64,000 bases of DNA from Lunularia cruciata (lineage: Eukaryota > Streptophyta > Marchantiopsida > Lunulariales > Lunulariaceae): contig OX419760.1 in the NCBI GenBank assembly GCA_948567375.1, positions 22,382,001 to 22,446,000 on the forward strand, written 5' to 3'. Below are positions 34,440 to 46,603 of this stretch, piece after piece; positions within the stretch are counted from its first letter, which is position 1, and every line of letters begins with the position of its first letter. The notes under the pieces were generated by a model. That model was not told the DNA's origin and made no database searches. It saw nothing but the letters and a program-made list of their open reading frames with translations. The translations under genes and the position numbers were made by a program.

Positions 34440-35560
34440 ACATCAAGTGTCATGGGTGCAATCTATTGTAGATATACATATTCACCTAGATGAAATCAAT
34501 GAATCAAGGATCTATAACCTCTTCCTCAAATAATAGCATAGAGTAAGGTATCCCTATGCTAAGAACTAGCTAAGTTCTCAAAGGCCATTGGCAGCACTCT
34601 CCAAAAGATCTTTGCTGGTTGAGAACATGCCCCCTCCCTCCCCCCACCCATACATTTGGATCATCCAAGTCCAAAACTATAGTAGCATCATGACAATGGC
34701 TAAAGGTAAAATCTGGATCTTGTCCATAGAGTAAAAAGTAAAGAGAGAATGATGCTATGGAGGCTTGCCATCTAAACCAATAGCCCATGCACAACCACCA
34801 TAATTGGAGATCCCAATCTCTTAGTGGCTTCTTTGCAAACTATACTTATGCAGTCCTTTCTTTACCATCTAAACCACTCTCTTTACTAAGCCATTTGCCT
34901 CATGGTGATATTAGGAGGTAGTATGATGATCAATCGAGGCCTTGTCTCACAAGATCTGAAATTCCTCCGAGAACTTTGTACCTTGATCAATCAAAACCTC
35001 AAATGGTGCACCAAAATGACTAAGAACCCAATCCAAGAACAAGTAAGTCATCCCTTCAATAGACTTTTCAAGAAATACCACCAACTCAATCCACTTGGAA
35101 AAGTGCTCCACCATAACCAAAATATATCAATGATGTCTCATAATCAATGGTAAAGGTCAAAAAAGGTCCAAAACTTAATGCTAACCACTCCCATGATAAG
35201 TAATGGATGTAATTATGGCATGGGAGCATTAAATGATGCTCTAACTTGGTCACAAATTATACATCTAGTAACAAATTATTGTACATTGATCTGCATACCG
35301 CACCACCAATAATGACTCTAAAGTAAGCTATATGTATGTTTTACTCCAAAATATCTTAACTTTTCATGAGCATGATATACCATTAGTGGTCTATGAGATA
35401 GAAGTGGTACTACTTGCATTCTATCATCCTCTCATACACAAAGAAGGTTTTTTCTCTCCAATCTAACCCACCTAGCTTTTTGAAGAGCATGATATATCTC
35501 CTTAGCACAATTGTGCCACCAATAACACATGTGCAAAGATAATCCATCATTAAGATATCA
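34440..35560 (-). pseudogene. A2 integrase
   Basis: Minus-strand counterpart of 11,640-12,637, with recognisable nucleotide similarity through the zinc region (near 35,520), the core and the C-terminal segment that leads into the PHD module. Frames are broken in many places; no catalytic triad can be claimed. Confidence 0.6.
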
Positions 35561-35829
35561 TCATGAATGTCTTGCTAACCTGTACCAATATCTCCACCCT
35601 TTAGATTTGTGACCTCAAAAACTCCTCTTATATGTGCTAAGAGAGATACCACCAAGGCCTCAAATAATATAAGATAAACGCATGCCAACTTGGCACCATC
35701 TCCTCATCTGTCTCAACTTGCTAATGTGCTCTAGTTTGATCCTACTGGTTGGGACATGGGTTTTTTATCAACCCATCTACATCATGGTTCACCACTCCAA
35801 GTCTATGAATAATTGTGAAATCATACTCT

Positions 35830-36920
35830 TATAAAATTAGAGCCCATTGTGCAATCTTCCTTCAAAGCTTTTCATACTCCCATCAACTACTTGATTGGTT
35901 TGATGACTAGTGATGATAATGAAGGGGTTACCAAAAAGATAACATCAAAAATGTGCTATTGCCCATATTGCTCCCAAGCACTCTTCCTCATATGAGCTAT
36001 ACTTTGCCTCCATTGAATTGTTGGAGCAACTAGCATAGGCCACCACAAACCCCTTCCCCTCATTATCATGCTAGGTGAGCACTACTCCATGCCCAAACAT
36101 ACTCTATTTAGTATGAACCCAAAATGGTCATCCTTTGATTGGTCTCCTAAGAATAAAGGCAAATGTTAACCTCTCCTTGAGCTCTATAAAAGCTCTCTCC
36201 TGCTCATCTCCCCAACACCACTCTTTTGTAAGCTTGGTCAGCTTTGGCAAGGCCTTGGCAATGGCACTAAATCCTTTAACATATTGGCAATAGAAGTTTG
36301 CCAATCTAACAAATGCTTATACTTTGTTCACATCTATAGGCCAAGGAATATGAGCAATAGCCTCTACCTTGATTTGTTGAACACTGAGTCCTCCAAGGTA
36401 GATAGTGTGACCCAAATACTACACCCACTTGTGGAAGAATCTACACTTCCCAAGTTGTAATTTGAGTCCATGAGATCTCAATCTCTCAAACACCTCTAAT
36501 AAATGTCTCTCATACTCTTCCACAATAGTGTTATAGACCAAAATATCATCAATATAGCACCAAGGAAAATCCAATCCTACTAGGAACTTGTCTATGACTC
36601 TCTAGAACTTGGTAGTAGTGTTCTTTAACCCAAATGGTAAGAACCTCCACTAATATAATACATCCTTGTCATGAGGATCAATAGCCCAAAATGTTGTTTT
36701 GGACTTGTCCTATTGATTGATTGGCAATTAATGATATCTTGCTCAAAGATCCAAAGTACTGAAGATCTTTGCATGCCCAATCGTATCAAAGATCTCTTTT
36801 AATGTAAGCATGGCATACCAATTGGCCCTAGCTTGTTGGTTGATAGGATGGTAATTTCCACACATCTTCCTATCTATGTAGTTTCAATGCATATCATTCT
36901 TGGTTGGCATCATTGCAACT
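35830..36920 (-). pseudogene. A2 reverse transcriptase and RNase H
   Basis: The catalytic CYIDDILVY is intact here (YIDD at 36545-36556), in the same frame as the following EYERHLLEVFERLRSHGLKL. The frameshift after YIDD in A1 is therefore a private lesion. The connection block (NFYCQYVKGFSAIAKAL) and RNase H (VVAYASCSNNSMEAKYSSY) follow in one frame with scattered stops. Confidence 0.75.
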
Positions 36921-37439
36921 AAAACATACTCTCTATGTGAAATATCTACTAAATAGCCTCAAAAAGGTTTCTACTGTGGCTCTAGATCAATGCTCTCTCC
37001 ATGTTCCTATATTTGTAAGGATGAAAAAAAATGATATATCTCTAGTAAGCTCGGTCTTAATACCAGATCCTTTCAAAGCACACAAATCCTTCATATTGAA
37101 AGTAAAACAACTTGTGCAGCTCCTTGAGTACCTCCAAACTCTTTGTCTTTCTTCTCTTGTCCAATGTCTTGCTCCCAAGTTTCCTCTGTAACTGATGTAG
37201 GAGTGGAAGACACATTGACTAGATATTACACCAAGCCATTGGAATTAATAATGGCATTCTTCCAACCACTAGAGTGCACATCCTCATTGTGGAAAACTCT
37301 CTTTGCATTGACTGCAAGCTCCATATGTCCTCTAGCTACATCCCAAGTAGACCAAGGGTGTAACCCAAGTAGACCATGCTCACTTGAATATACCCCAAGT
37401 AGATCACTCTTGCTAGTAGCCATTGGTTGCATCCCAAGA

Positions 37440-38530
37440 ATACCCTACCTACATTGCTCCCAACATGTGCCTAAATTGTCTTGATAGGCACAAAGTTCAC
37501 AAGTGTTTGAGTGGTGATGCCTATCAAGAGCATCTTATGTTGCTTTGCCAAGCCAAGCTCACAATCCATATCAAATTATTCAAGCCCATAGCTTGACCCA
37601 ACACCTAATGCTTGGATACCTCTAACACAACTATAATAGTGGTAATATTGGTACAAAAAACCCATTACTCACTCCCTCTCATCGGTGTTGGACTCTACCA
37701 ACTATTATAATTGTGAGTCTCAAACAAGTCCAAGATCTCCCTCTCAAAAAGCATGGGAAATTGGAAAACTCATAAGTATGGGTAAAGTGGCTCTGGGATA
37801 TCCAACAAGGTTCACCACTGCCATAGATGACCTATCAGTCACTTCCACCATTTAAGATTGGCATTCAACATCCAAAATGTCATCAACAATAAGGTGGTCT
37901 AGTTGTTTAATTCCATCATAAGCACATTGTAAAACCTCTCTATGAAAGAGGTTTATCTACCAAAGACAAAGACAATGAACATATGATCCTACTCTAGCTG
38001 CATCCAACAAAACTACAAGTCCCATCCAAGAATGGACTTGATGTGTACTCACCACCACCCATGTACAAGAATATCCATCAAAGAGATATTATCCAAAATG
38101 TACGTAAGAGAAATGAACTAATGAACCTAAAGATATTATAGTATACATAACATCTCCCAAAACATCAAAATAGTGATCTTGTAGACCTTGACCTTGGCAA
38201 GCACAAGTATTTCCTTGACATCTTTATCCATCTAGAAATCACCAAATGAATGGGCCCATGTCTCTCCAAATCTTGTACCTCATCAAGGAAATGCCTTCTA
38301 GTAGGATCTTTTGGTAATTCTTGACTACTAAGATCTATAACAACTCATGATACCAATGGACCAAGTGTACTACATGATGTAATGACTTGCTTGGTAGTTG
38401 CCTTTCTCTCCATATACAAGTACTTTTGTAATCATATACTTGTTTGTAGTATAATAGCTACTCTAGAGTTAATCCCACCAAACAACTCCAATAGATATAC
38501 TCCGTCTATTGGATACTACCAAGCAATGAG
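37440..38530 (-). pseudogene. A2 cytosine-5 DNA methyltransferase domain
   Basis: Second copy of the A1 domain at the same place between protease and RT. Motif I is LELFGGI (38471-38491), closer to the family consensus than in A1. The motif IV block GPIHLVIS is near 38,235-38,260, after which a short insertion displaces Pro and the Cys-Gln-Gly run (near 38,220) sits in another frame. Motif VI reads ILDN (Glu to Asp). The motif X equivalent, VLGQAMGLN, is near 37,590. It is inactive, but it shows that the domain belongs to the family and not to one copy. Confidence 0.78.
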
Positions 38531-39149
38531 TGTGGTATAAAAGGTGACCAAGTAATAGACTCCAAAGGTTCATCCTTATATTGGTCTCCTAGTGGTACAA
38601 AGGCTCCACTCCAAGCCTATTGCACCAATTGATCTGCATGTTGTTATGATGCTTCCTCAGAACTTCACAATGGAACATCCAAGGTGGATGGTAATGATAT
38701 CACTTGTACAGAGTAATCTATTCTAGTATTGGAGTATCCTCTGTATAGGTGTTTCTCTCTAATAAGTCACTAGGCCAAGCAATAGGATCACTAATAGCTA
38801 AAATTGATGCCATGGTCCTTGACTATAGTGAGCCAAGACTACCACTACTAAAACATATTGGTAGACAACATACTTGTCCTTCACCTTACTACTAACCTAG
38901 TCTATAGGAGGTTGTCTCCTCTTAATAGTTAATATTGAAACCCATGGAGAATAACAATGCTTTACCAACTAGTACATCATATGACTTTGCTATTATCACA
39001 ATGGCATGAGCTCTCACCACAAAGCTATTAGTTGGATGACCATGCTAAATCTGGACAATGAGTTCTCCACATATGATGTATTGTGTAGAACCACCCCTTA
39101 GAGATATCTAGATCTAAAATGGACACCTCTCCACATTGGTCTTCCATAA

Positions 39150-40260
39150 CTCAAGACCAATAATTGTAGCCTTCTCCCACATAAGGAGCTATATATTAGA
39201 GTCTAATAAGACACTCTATGCTATAAAGAACTTCCCTAAAGGTCCCACCAAATGGAAAATCCTCCTCTTTTTATCCAATAAGACAACTCCAAGTGTGAAC
39301 TGAGCTTGTTCAAAGGCAAGTCTAGTGGATAACTCCTCCAACCTAGTTGTTATTGCATGCAATGAACTATTGGTTGTTGAGTACATCTCATGCTCCTCAA
39401 CCAAGTCAGCTCCACTATCAACCACCTGTACTCTAGAAGCAAGAACCACATCATCCCTACTCTCATAAAGTGTGGAAGCCAACCAAAATAGTGGAGTTGG
39501 GTCAACTTCCAATGTAAACATGTCACTGGTTGAGAACAAAAGGAAGCACATAATCAAATGAGCCACTCCCAATATTGTGCTAGACTCAATTTCTGTAGTA
39601 GTAGATGTCTAACTAGCATCTAGTCCATCATGAACCCCATCACCACCTACCACACCTACACTAGGATGTCTAAGAGCTATGGATGCCATTTATAGTGCCT
39701 TAGAGAGTATGAAAGATTGTGGAAGTTTGACATGTCTACTAGCTTTTCCTCTCTATAGGCCCAACTCTAATGATGCTCCTCTAGGATTTGGAGTATGTAC
39801 TACACTCCTAGTCACTACAGTAGATGCATCTATGTTACTCTACCCATAAAGTTCAAGATGTTTGTATCACCAACATAGGAGGTGGAAGCCTCAGCACCCA
39901 AATCTGATCTCCTCTAAGTTATGGCCATGCTATCCAATCTTTGCTCCAACTGCTCAATCTGAATAGCCATGGTTATATCAAATGCAATGGTAGGTATTGC
40001 ACTCTTACCAAGTGTAGTTTCTTTACCACCACCTTGTCCTCCATGACTTGGAGCCCCTCTACTCCCTGCCATAATAGCCCTATTGCTTTGGGTGAAGGTC
40101 AAAACATCAATTACTAATGTGACCAAATCTATGGCAATGGTCACATTGTCTTTTTGTTGGCTATGATGCACAAGAGATACCATGTCTATTGCCTTGAGTG
40201 CTCTCTCTCTTATGGTGAAGTCCACAACAAGTCCAACAAGCAACACCACCAATCATTAGC
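39150..40260 (-). pseudogene. A2 protease region and gag zinc knuckles
   Basis: The protease active-site block reads VLLDSNI near 39,200-39,220. Gag knuckle sequence on the minus strand (CWTCGGLHHK, and CDHCHRFGHISN with a stop before its last Cys) is at about 40,100-40,240. The order matches A1. Confidence 0.6.
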
Positions 40261-40346
40261 TATTGTTGTCTTGAAAATAAAGGCAAAGGTCTAGATGCAC
40301 TAGGATTTCTACTTGTTCCATAAGATCTAGGCTACCCACATTGCTC

Positions 40347-41038
40347 TATGAGCCAGCCTGCCTCTCACTCAAGATGAACTTGTAATGGCTATTATGGTAG
40401 TGCACCATGGACTAAAAAGTCAAGGAACCCCAACTCCATCATACTCCTCCAAGGCTAACACTCCAAGACTCAAACCATTGCTCACTAGAGAACTCAATGA
40501 GAAAGAGATAATTGCAAATGAGAGGATGTTGAGTACCTCCTCACTCCTATTTTATATACTTGTGACATAGTCATGCACCAAAGTTACTAATTATTGGAGT
40601 AACTCAAGTTATTGGGCTAAAATTTGAATAAAGTCTAAAATCTAAAGTAATATTGATGCTCATGGGAATATTTTCCTAAGCATGTGGTCTTATCTTGACC
40701 CAACCACTAAGTAAAATATTCTTTCACATGGGCTATCTTTGGACTATAGAAGAATCCAAAGCAAAACAAGTCTTGTGGATCCAAGAGTTCTCAACTCTTT
40801 CCTCAAAGCCAAACACTTAGGAATAATACAAGTCAATAAACTAGAATTCAAAATAATGCTGCTCATCTTTTCCATCTCCTCTAAAGTAATTTTCTCTCTA
40901 TCTTATCTATGACTAACTTTAGCTAATCATGATTGATGTAGAACTATCATGTATTTCTATATAAATAATATCTCTGAAGTACTTCTAATATCAAACTAAA
41001 TATCACAATAGCACATATATACACAAATGTGTATTATA
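40347..41038 (-). repeat. solo LTR of element B family in A2 gag
   Basis: 692 bp; on the minus strand it begins TATAATACAC (TG changed to TA) and ends GGCTCATA. A2 gag aligned to A1 at 7,000-7,090 is cut in two by it: the left part stops after CCATGTTGGTTT and the right part resumes near CTCAGATCTTATGGA. The flanks AGAAC and AGAGC differ at one position if the LTR edge is moved by one base. Confidence 0.82.
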
Positions 41039-41600
41039 GTTCTTGGAAACCAACATGGTGTGATTCACTCTGCTACACTCTAAAAGAAGTAACAACTATG
41101 GATGAGGTCTCCTACCAAATCTAGATGTCACCACTCTCTTTTCCACCATGTTGGGCTCAATGTGCTCAACCAAACTAAAGGCTACTGCCAAAGTAGGTGA
41201 GGTAGCTTGTAACAATGTAGCATCATGTTCTCTACATTGCAAGTCCTTGTCCAAGATCCCATACCAAAACTAGATTTCTTGGGCCTAGTAACTCCTTGAG
41301 TGAAACTGAACATGCATCTCATGCAAGTGTATGCCTTGCTTAGACTCTCTCCAACCTTTGGTTGGAACTCTTGCAAGCTCCTCACCTTGTCAATCCACAC
41401 TCCCTGGTAGTTCTACCTCAAGCATTGGAAAAACACCACCATGGGATTAAATCCCAGTATTGCACCACTTCTTGTAGTGATACGTCCACTCATAGTAGCG
41501 CCATCTCCAACTAGTGCACGTCCACTAGATACACCAATGCTACTAGAGCTAGAACTCATGGGTACTACTAATCTACCTTTAGCAACCAAGCCCAAATTGA
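41039..41600 (-). pseudogene. A2 gag, middle part
   Basis: Minus-strand match to A1 gag from about 6,525 to 7,030, including the serine run MSSSSSSIG and a Thr/Gly-rich stretch. It ends at an inverted junction with plus-strand leader. Confidence 0.6.
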
Positions 41601-43365
41601 AAAATTGGAGGTGGATTTTGGAATTTTTCCTCTTGAATTAGGGATTTGGAGATCCACATCTTCTCAATTTGGTTTGAGTTGATAATTAGTGGAGGATTTT
41701 GCAGTCAATCAACTATCAAGGAGGTGCATTAGATTGGCAGAGGTCTATATTGGAGGTTGAGTTGGTGGAGGTTGTCTAGAGTTGGAGGTTGCCCAAATTG
41801 CCCTACCTAGTGCTCAAGTTAGTGAAGCTTGGCCAGATTTGGAGAGGGTCAAATTGGCAAGAAGAAATGCCACATTTGGCATTTAAAGGCTTTGAGGCAT
41901 GGGCTAGAGAGGTTACAAAGGCATTCCAACAAGCCAACTTGTTGGTGTCAGGCTAGTTAGTTTAGATAAATTTTTGGTAGTTTTTGGTCATCATTTGGCA
42001 AAATCTATGCACCCTTCTAGATTGTCTAGAATCTAGATTCTAGGTCTAGGGTTTGAACCCTAGATCTTTAGCTCCTAGACTAGTGCCCTAGAAAATTGGT
42101 CCACCTTCACTTGTTGTACTAATGATTGGTTGACTAATACTTGTACACATGTAGCTTTGGCTAGAAGAGCCATTTTGATCCCACCCTTGGTGATCTTGGT
42201 AGCTTAAGAATAGGTAAACACTCATATTATGTCAAATGCCAAATGGTAGCTGAGTCAATCCAATGTTGATTTATGAGATAAAGAGTTTCATTTAGACTTA
42301 TTGTGATTGGATTCCCTCCCATCTCTACTTACTATTTGTGCACCATGTTTGTGTGAGGTGCTCTGACTTTAGAGTGTTGGTGCTTCGGTGTAATCTTGAT
42401 AGTGAGGTTGGAGTGATAACCAATCAGACTATCTATGTTCTCTCCAATGAGCCAAGAAGTGATGACCTGCAAACCATGAGAGAGCATGTTTTGATGGCAG
42501 GTTATAGGTAGCTCTTTCTCCTAGTGTAGTTGTTGCAATTAGAGTTGGTAGCTTAGGAATATGTAAACACTCATGTTATGTCAAATGCCAAATGGTAGCC
42601 AAGTCAGTCCGGTGTTGATTAATCAGATAAAGAGTTTCATTTTGGCTTCTTGTGATTGGATTCCCTCCCATCTCTACTTCCTGTTTGTACACCATGTTTG
42701 TGTGAGGTGCTTTGACTTTAGAGTGTTGGTACTCCGGTGTGCTCTTGATAGTGAGGTTGGAGTGATAACCAATCAGACTATCTATGTTTCTCTCCAATGA
42801 GCCAAGAAGTGATGACTTTCAAACCATGAGAGAGCATGTTGTGATGGTAGGTTATAGGTAGCTCTTTCCCCTAGTGCAGCTGTTGTAGTTAGAGTTATAT
42901 TAGTGAGTGGTATTTAGTTGATGGTAGCAGTTGGTGGTGATCTTTGCTGGAGGTACTTGTGGTGGTTACGGTTGCAATTTGAGTTATATTGTCACGATGG
43001 AGTACTTTGAGGATTCAAGAGGAGATATTGTTGTATTACACAGCAAGTTTACATGGAGTGGCAATCGGTATCAGTCAATATCTCAGATCCTATTAAAGTA
43101 GGATATTGACTTTGATTTGGAGTTTGATACAATAGTTGATTCAAATGAGAGTGCACATGGTGTGTTTGCACCGTTGTTGTGTGACATGGAAGAGATTTAT
43201 GGGGCCTCCAAAGGCCTTAGATGCTACTCTAGTATAGTGGATATCAATGAGTTAGATTACTTCATCTAAGAGTTTGATAATTAGTATGATCTACAATAGA
43301 TGGAGGACCTGACTTTGTTCACACCCTTCATAGCATGGAAGCACTTGGAAGGTCCAGATGATAAA
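41601..43365 (+). pseudogene. A2 leader and gag start
   Basis: Plus-strand match to A1 at about 5,000-6,425. The gag start corresponds to ATGGAGTACTTTGAGGATTC near 42,997, and the sequence ends abruptly near the A1 equivalent of TPFVAWK. Host-like sequence follows. Confidence 0.6.
42196..42894 (+). repeat. 349-bp tandem duplication in the A2 leader
   Basis: Two direct copies, 42196-42544 and 42545-42894, each running from TTGGTAGCTTA to TTAGAG. They differ at a modest number of scattered positions. A1 has a single copy. Confidence 0.85.
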
Positions 43366-43438
43366 TGAAGTTGGAATGGATGCTCCATTCTAAGTAAAAT
43401 ATGTTCCTCTATTTGAAATGTATACCTTATCATACAAT
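43363..43438 (+). repeat. right copy of the ~75-bp repeat flanking A2
   Basis: Direct, diverged copy of 31,813-31,886, sharing AATGAAGTTGGAAT and AATATGTTCCTCTATTTGAAA. Confidence 0.6.
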
Positions 43439-44926
43439 TTGGCATGTATTTCTTTATTAACCTTGTTTTTAAATATCTAGGTATATAGTTTTAATTATAT
43501 TTTTTTACCATGGACTTGACACCCATCTTATAAGGCTCTACAAATACTTCCTTATTAACATTCATTGATATCTTTCATTGTCTAGTTCTTATTTCTCTCT
43601 CTATAATATTTTTATTTTTATTTTTATTTTTTTAGAGCTTGGCACTCATTTTGTAAAGCTTGGTGCCTTTTTATGCCATCTCTTTACTTTCTTACTCCAT
43701 TTACTTTCCATTTTATCTTACTTCGAGTTGACTGAAAGAATAATTACAAAAAGTATAAGATGGTGCGCTCATTACTATGCAAGATTAAAGGAAAGTAGGA
43801 CTTGGAAATTGAGATCCAAGTAGCCGCCTGGTTTAGCGATAACTTGATTTTTCAAAGCTCGAATGTGGATATGGTAAAATCGTCAGGCGCTACATCCTTC
43901 ATATTTTTCTTTCTCGATATATGTCTATGTCTCTATTTGTAGCCGGAGACAAAGATCAGATATTTCGACAGGCAAGAAGTCATACAATGATCAATTTTGA
44001 TGGCGACCTGCCTGGAACTGTAGTGCCTGATTAAGATAGTCAAGATTGCCAGGTACTCGATTATACTGTACATGTTCCCTCTATCAGCAGTGTAATCCTC
44101 TAAGAAACGAGAATACAATATCAGATTGACCAGATTGGAGAGACATACAGTGTCATCCTGAAAGACTGTTTCTCATGTTGCCCTGGATCTGAATACACGA
44201 GATTGCTTTCGCAAGAAGAAGGTACAAGATACTCCGCCTAGTTTAAGTAAAGATTACTTGAACTAGTTCTAATTCATACCAATTTGAGAATAACCAGCAA
44301 CAGTCGTCTACAAGACCGTGGTAGTTGAGGAGTTTCATGTACGAGTACATGTAACTTCTATTCTTTGTTGCTTCTTCTGGATCACCCATCCATATGTCCG
44401 AGGAACGGGAGGGAAGGAATTTCCTTGTCCCCACTAATGTTCGATTTCCAAGAGAGCAGAACACCTTGTACACCTAGTACCGGAACAAGAGATTTAGATG
44501 ATAGTTATCCAGTCTCCCTGGTCCCGCTATTATCGCTCATAGTGAGAGTCACGTGTCTACTCAACTCGTTCTCCTTGTGGGAATGATTCTCGTACGTGTT
44601 TGGGACCACTCGAACCGCAATATGGAAAATGGCATCTACAAAATCAGGACCTGCGTTCTCTTCATGTACTGCTCATGCGGGGTCTAAGGTTTAATCATGA
44701 GTCTAGAAAAAAGTAAGGAATAGGGAAAGGAGGCTCTGTCCGATCAGGTGGTAGTTTGATCGATGGCCACAGGGAAAGTTAAGGTAAATCTGTAAAGCGC
44801 TTGAATTGACTGATCATTGGCATGCTTCTATCCATTCTGGGATCAAAGGTCTCCACTTCCCACAGGTCCATCATAGTTCAAGCACTTCTAAATAGTTAAT
44901 GTACAGTTCCTATTTTCTCTGCTCAC
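43439..44926. other. host spacer, no confirmed gene
   Basis: Composition becomes more balanced after about 43,800. There is a short T-rich TTTTTA repeat near 43,610-43,636. Possible further exons of the minus-strand candidate below could lie here (an AG acceptor followed by about 18 codons near 44,780-44,840), but none has recognisable homology. Confidence 0.35.
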
Positions 44927-45216
44927 AGACGTGCTCGGCTCGGACTAAAATGCGCAACCAGCAACTCATTGATACTGGCGAACTGTAGGTTCGAGGGAGT
45001 ATGTTCCCCGTCAAGAAAGCAAACGTGATGATCATGAGAGAACTTTCCAGACCCTGTTCCACTGTTTGAGAGTATTTGAGGATCCGAGAGATCTGTGCTC
45101 CCCACGTGGAGACTTGCGGATGTGAGTTGAACTTGTGGAGATTCAGATTGGCAGATTTCGTCAAACGATGCTTTGTTATCACTACAAGACGGTGATAAAA
45201 CTTCAAACTTTGCCAT
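44927..45216 (-). CDS. candidate first exon of an unknown host gene
   Basis: Ninety-six codons from an ATG at 45216 in good context (A at -3, G at +4). A TATA-like TTATATT lies about 65 bases upstream. A GTGAGC splice donor falls immediately before the in-frame stop, so the exon would end at 44927 in phase 2. The product starts MAKFEVLSPS and is Ser/His-rich and polar, with no domain I know. Codon use is more even than in the surrounding transposon frames. Without a convincing second exon or a homologue this remains a candidate. Confidence 0.35.
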
Positions 45217-45723
45217 GTTTTCTTGGTAGATGATCTTTTGAAAAGCAGTGAGGTGTCAGATTCATCTCCAGGGATGGACTAATATAAGTGATGATCTAAG
45301 ATGAGTGTACTTTTTTGGAATTATTCTGGAAGGAAGGAACTGTCGACAGTAGGACCAGGTAAATGTATCCTCAACGTTCCGAGTTCTTGTACTTGTGCGC
45401 GACTCTTTCTCCCTCTTTCCCTGTTGAAGACACATGCAAATATGCATAGCATTTAATATACAAGGAATAAAAAAAGTGTACAAAGCATTTCTTTATATTT
45501 CCTCGTATTGCATGTCTAGTATTATGACATGAGGAATGGAATACCTCCAAGCTAGTTGAAAAGTTTACTCGATTTTTGTAAGTTCAAGTTCTTCCAGCAA
45601 GTAAAGGCCAACCAGCCCAATAAAATACCCCTGAAGAATGGGAGAAAAGGAATACAAGCACACCAAAAAGCGCAAATGAGGAGGAACTGAAAACTCTAGA
45701 AAGGTGGAAAAAAGGCTAGAGAA
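45217..45723. other. spacer between the candidate exon and LINE 2
   Basis: Nothing recognised beyond the possible promoter of the candidate exon. Confidence 0.4.
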
Positions 45724-46603
45724 CTAAGCCCTAAGATGTGTAAAGTAACTTACACAAGAAATAAGTAAAAAGAGAAAAAAATGAATCCATAATTGAAAGG
45801 TAAGGTAGAGATCCTCCAAGGGTATGTTTTGCAACTCTAAGGGGAGTGAAATGAAATTGGAGCATACACTATTGATGCCAATCGATGAAGACTTAGAGCT
45901 TGTGATTTCCATAGGAAGATAGAGACCTTCTGCCGTAAATAAGAGGTAAGCATGGTGGGTGAGAAAGCCAAGGTGCCTTTCCTTTATAGTGAGCCACATG
46001 TTGCCTCTGGAAGGAGATCATCAAATCTATGATGAAGGTGGCCAAAGATCTCCGCCACTAAGGGGACAAAGTGTCAGAGGCAAGCCGTGGGGCATAGTGG
46101 TCCTTTGTCTCCTTGGTGGTAATGATTGTTGCAGCTCTTGCTTGAATGCTAGCGTGTGCCAAAGACCTTGGTCAAAGTTCCACCCACTTTGACCATCATC
46201 GCCACCACCACATTATGCAACATACGTTGGCAATCCTTAAAAGTGATAATATTTGTCCCCACCTTTCAATAAGGTGGGCTTGGTGGGATCATTCATCACT
46301 GAATCTGAACTTATAAGCAAGTAGATCATAGGATTGGGGGCACTACATCTCTTATAGCATCATGAACTCTAGTATCTCTCCTCTCATGGCACATCATAAG
46401 ATGTGGATGCACTCAAGATCAAATGTAGAACCCCACATACATTGGTCCGGTGTGCCCAAGAGTGTTTGATGTGGCAGACCTAGCCAAAGTCAAAGAGCCA
46501 TGGTGAACTCCTCTTATGTCAATCAAAGGGGAAGTGTGAAGCCCAACTCTAACATCCTTCCTATCGTAAGAGAGGATCCTAGCTCTATCGAGTAAAGGTA
46601 TAT
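45724..46603 (-). mobile_element. LINE 2, 3' part
   Basis: Minus-strand end of a LINE polyprotein. Recognisable pieces are a Cys-His region near 46,360-46,400 (ERRDTRVHDAIRD), VPLVAEIFGHLHHRFDDLLPEA near 46,010-46,070, and SNFISLPLELQNIPLEDLY near 45,800-45,850. It is a relative of LINE 1, which has an equivalent HDAIS-type block. Chromovirus C2 cuts it at 46,603. Confidence 0.6.

Larger units (their letters stand above)
31887..43365. mobile_element. rearranged family A cluster A2
   Basis: Made of plus-strand M repeat and leader (31,887-32,555), a minus-strand solo C LTR (32,556-33,083), a plus-strand M-end plus R fragment (about 33,090-33,395), a minus-strand body from 3' repeat to mid-gag (33,396-41,600), and plus-strand leader plus gag start (41,601-43,365). 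The plus leader/gag piece and the minus body are complementary parts of one element when compared with A1: the first ends where A1 is at about 6,425, and the second begins where A1 is at about 6,525. A solo B LTR lies within the gag part. Confidence 0.65.

Noticed and set aside
43815-43895. tRNA-like sequence (CGCCTGGTTTAGCGATAA...)
   Set aside because: It has a short B-box-like and A-box-like look, but I could not fold an acceptor stem or find a TTCGAAT-type T loop at the right spacing.
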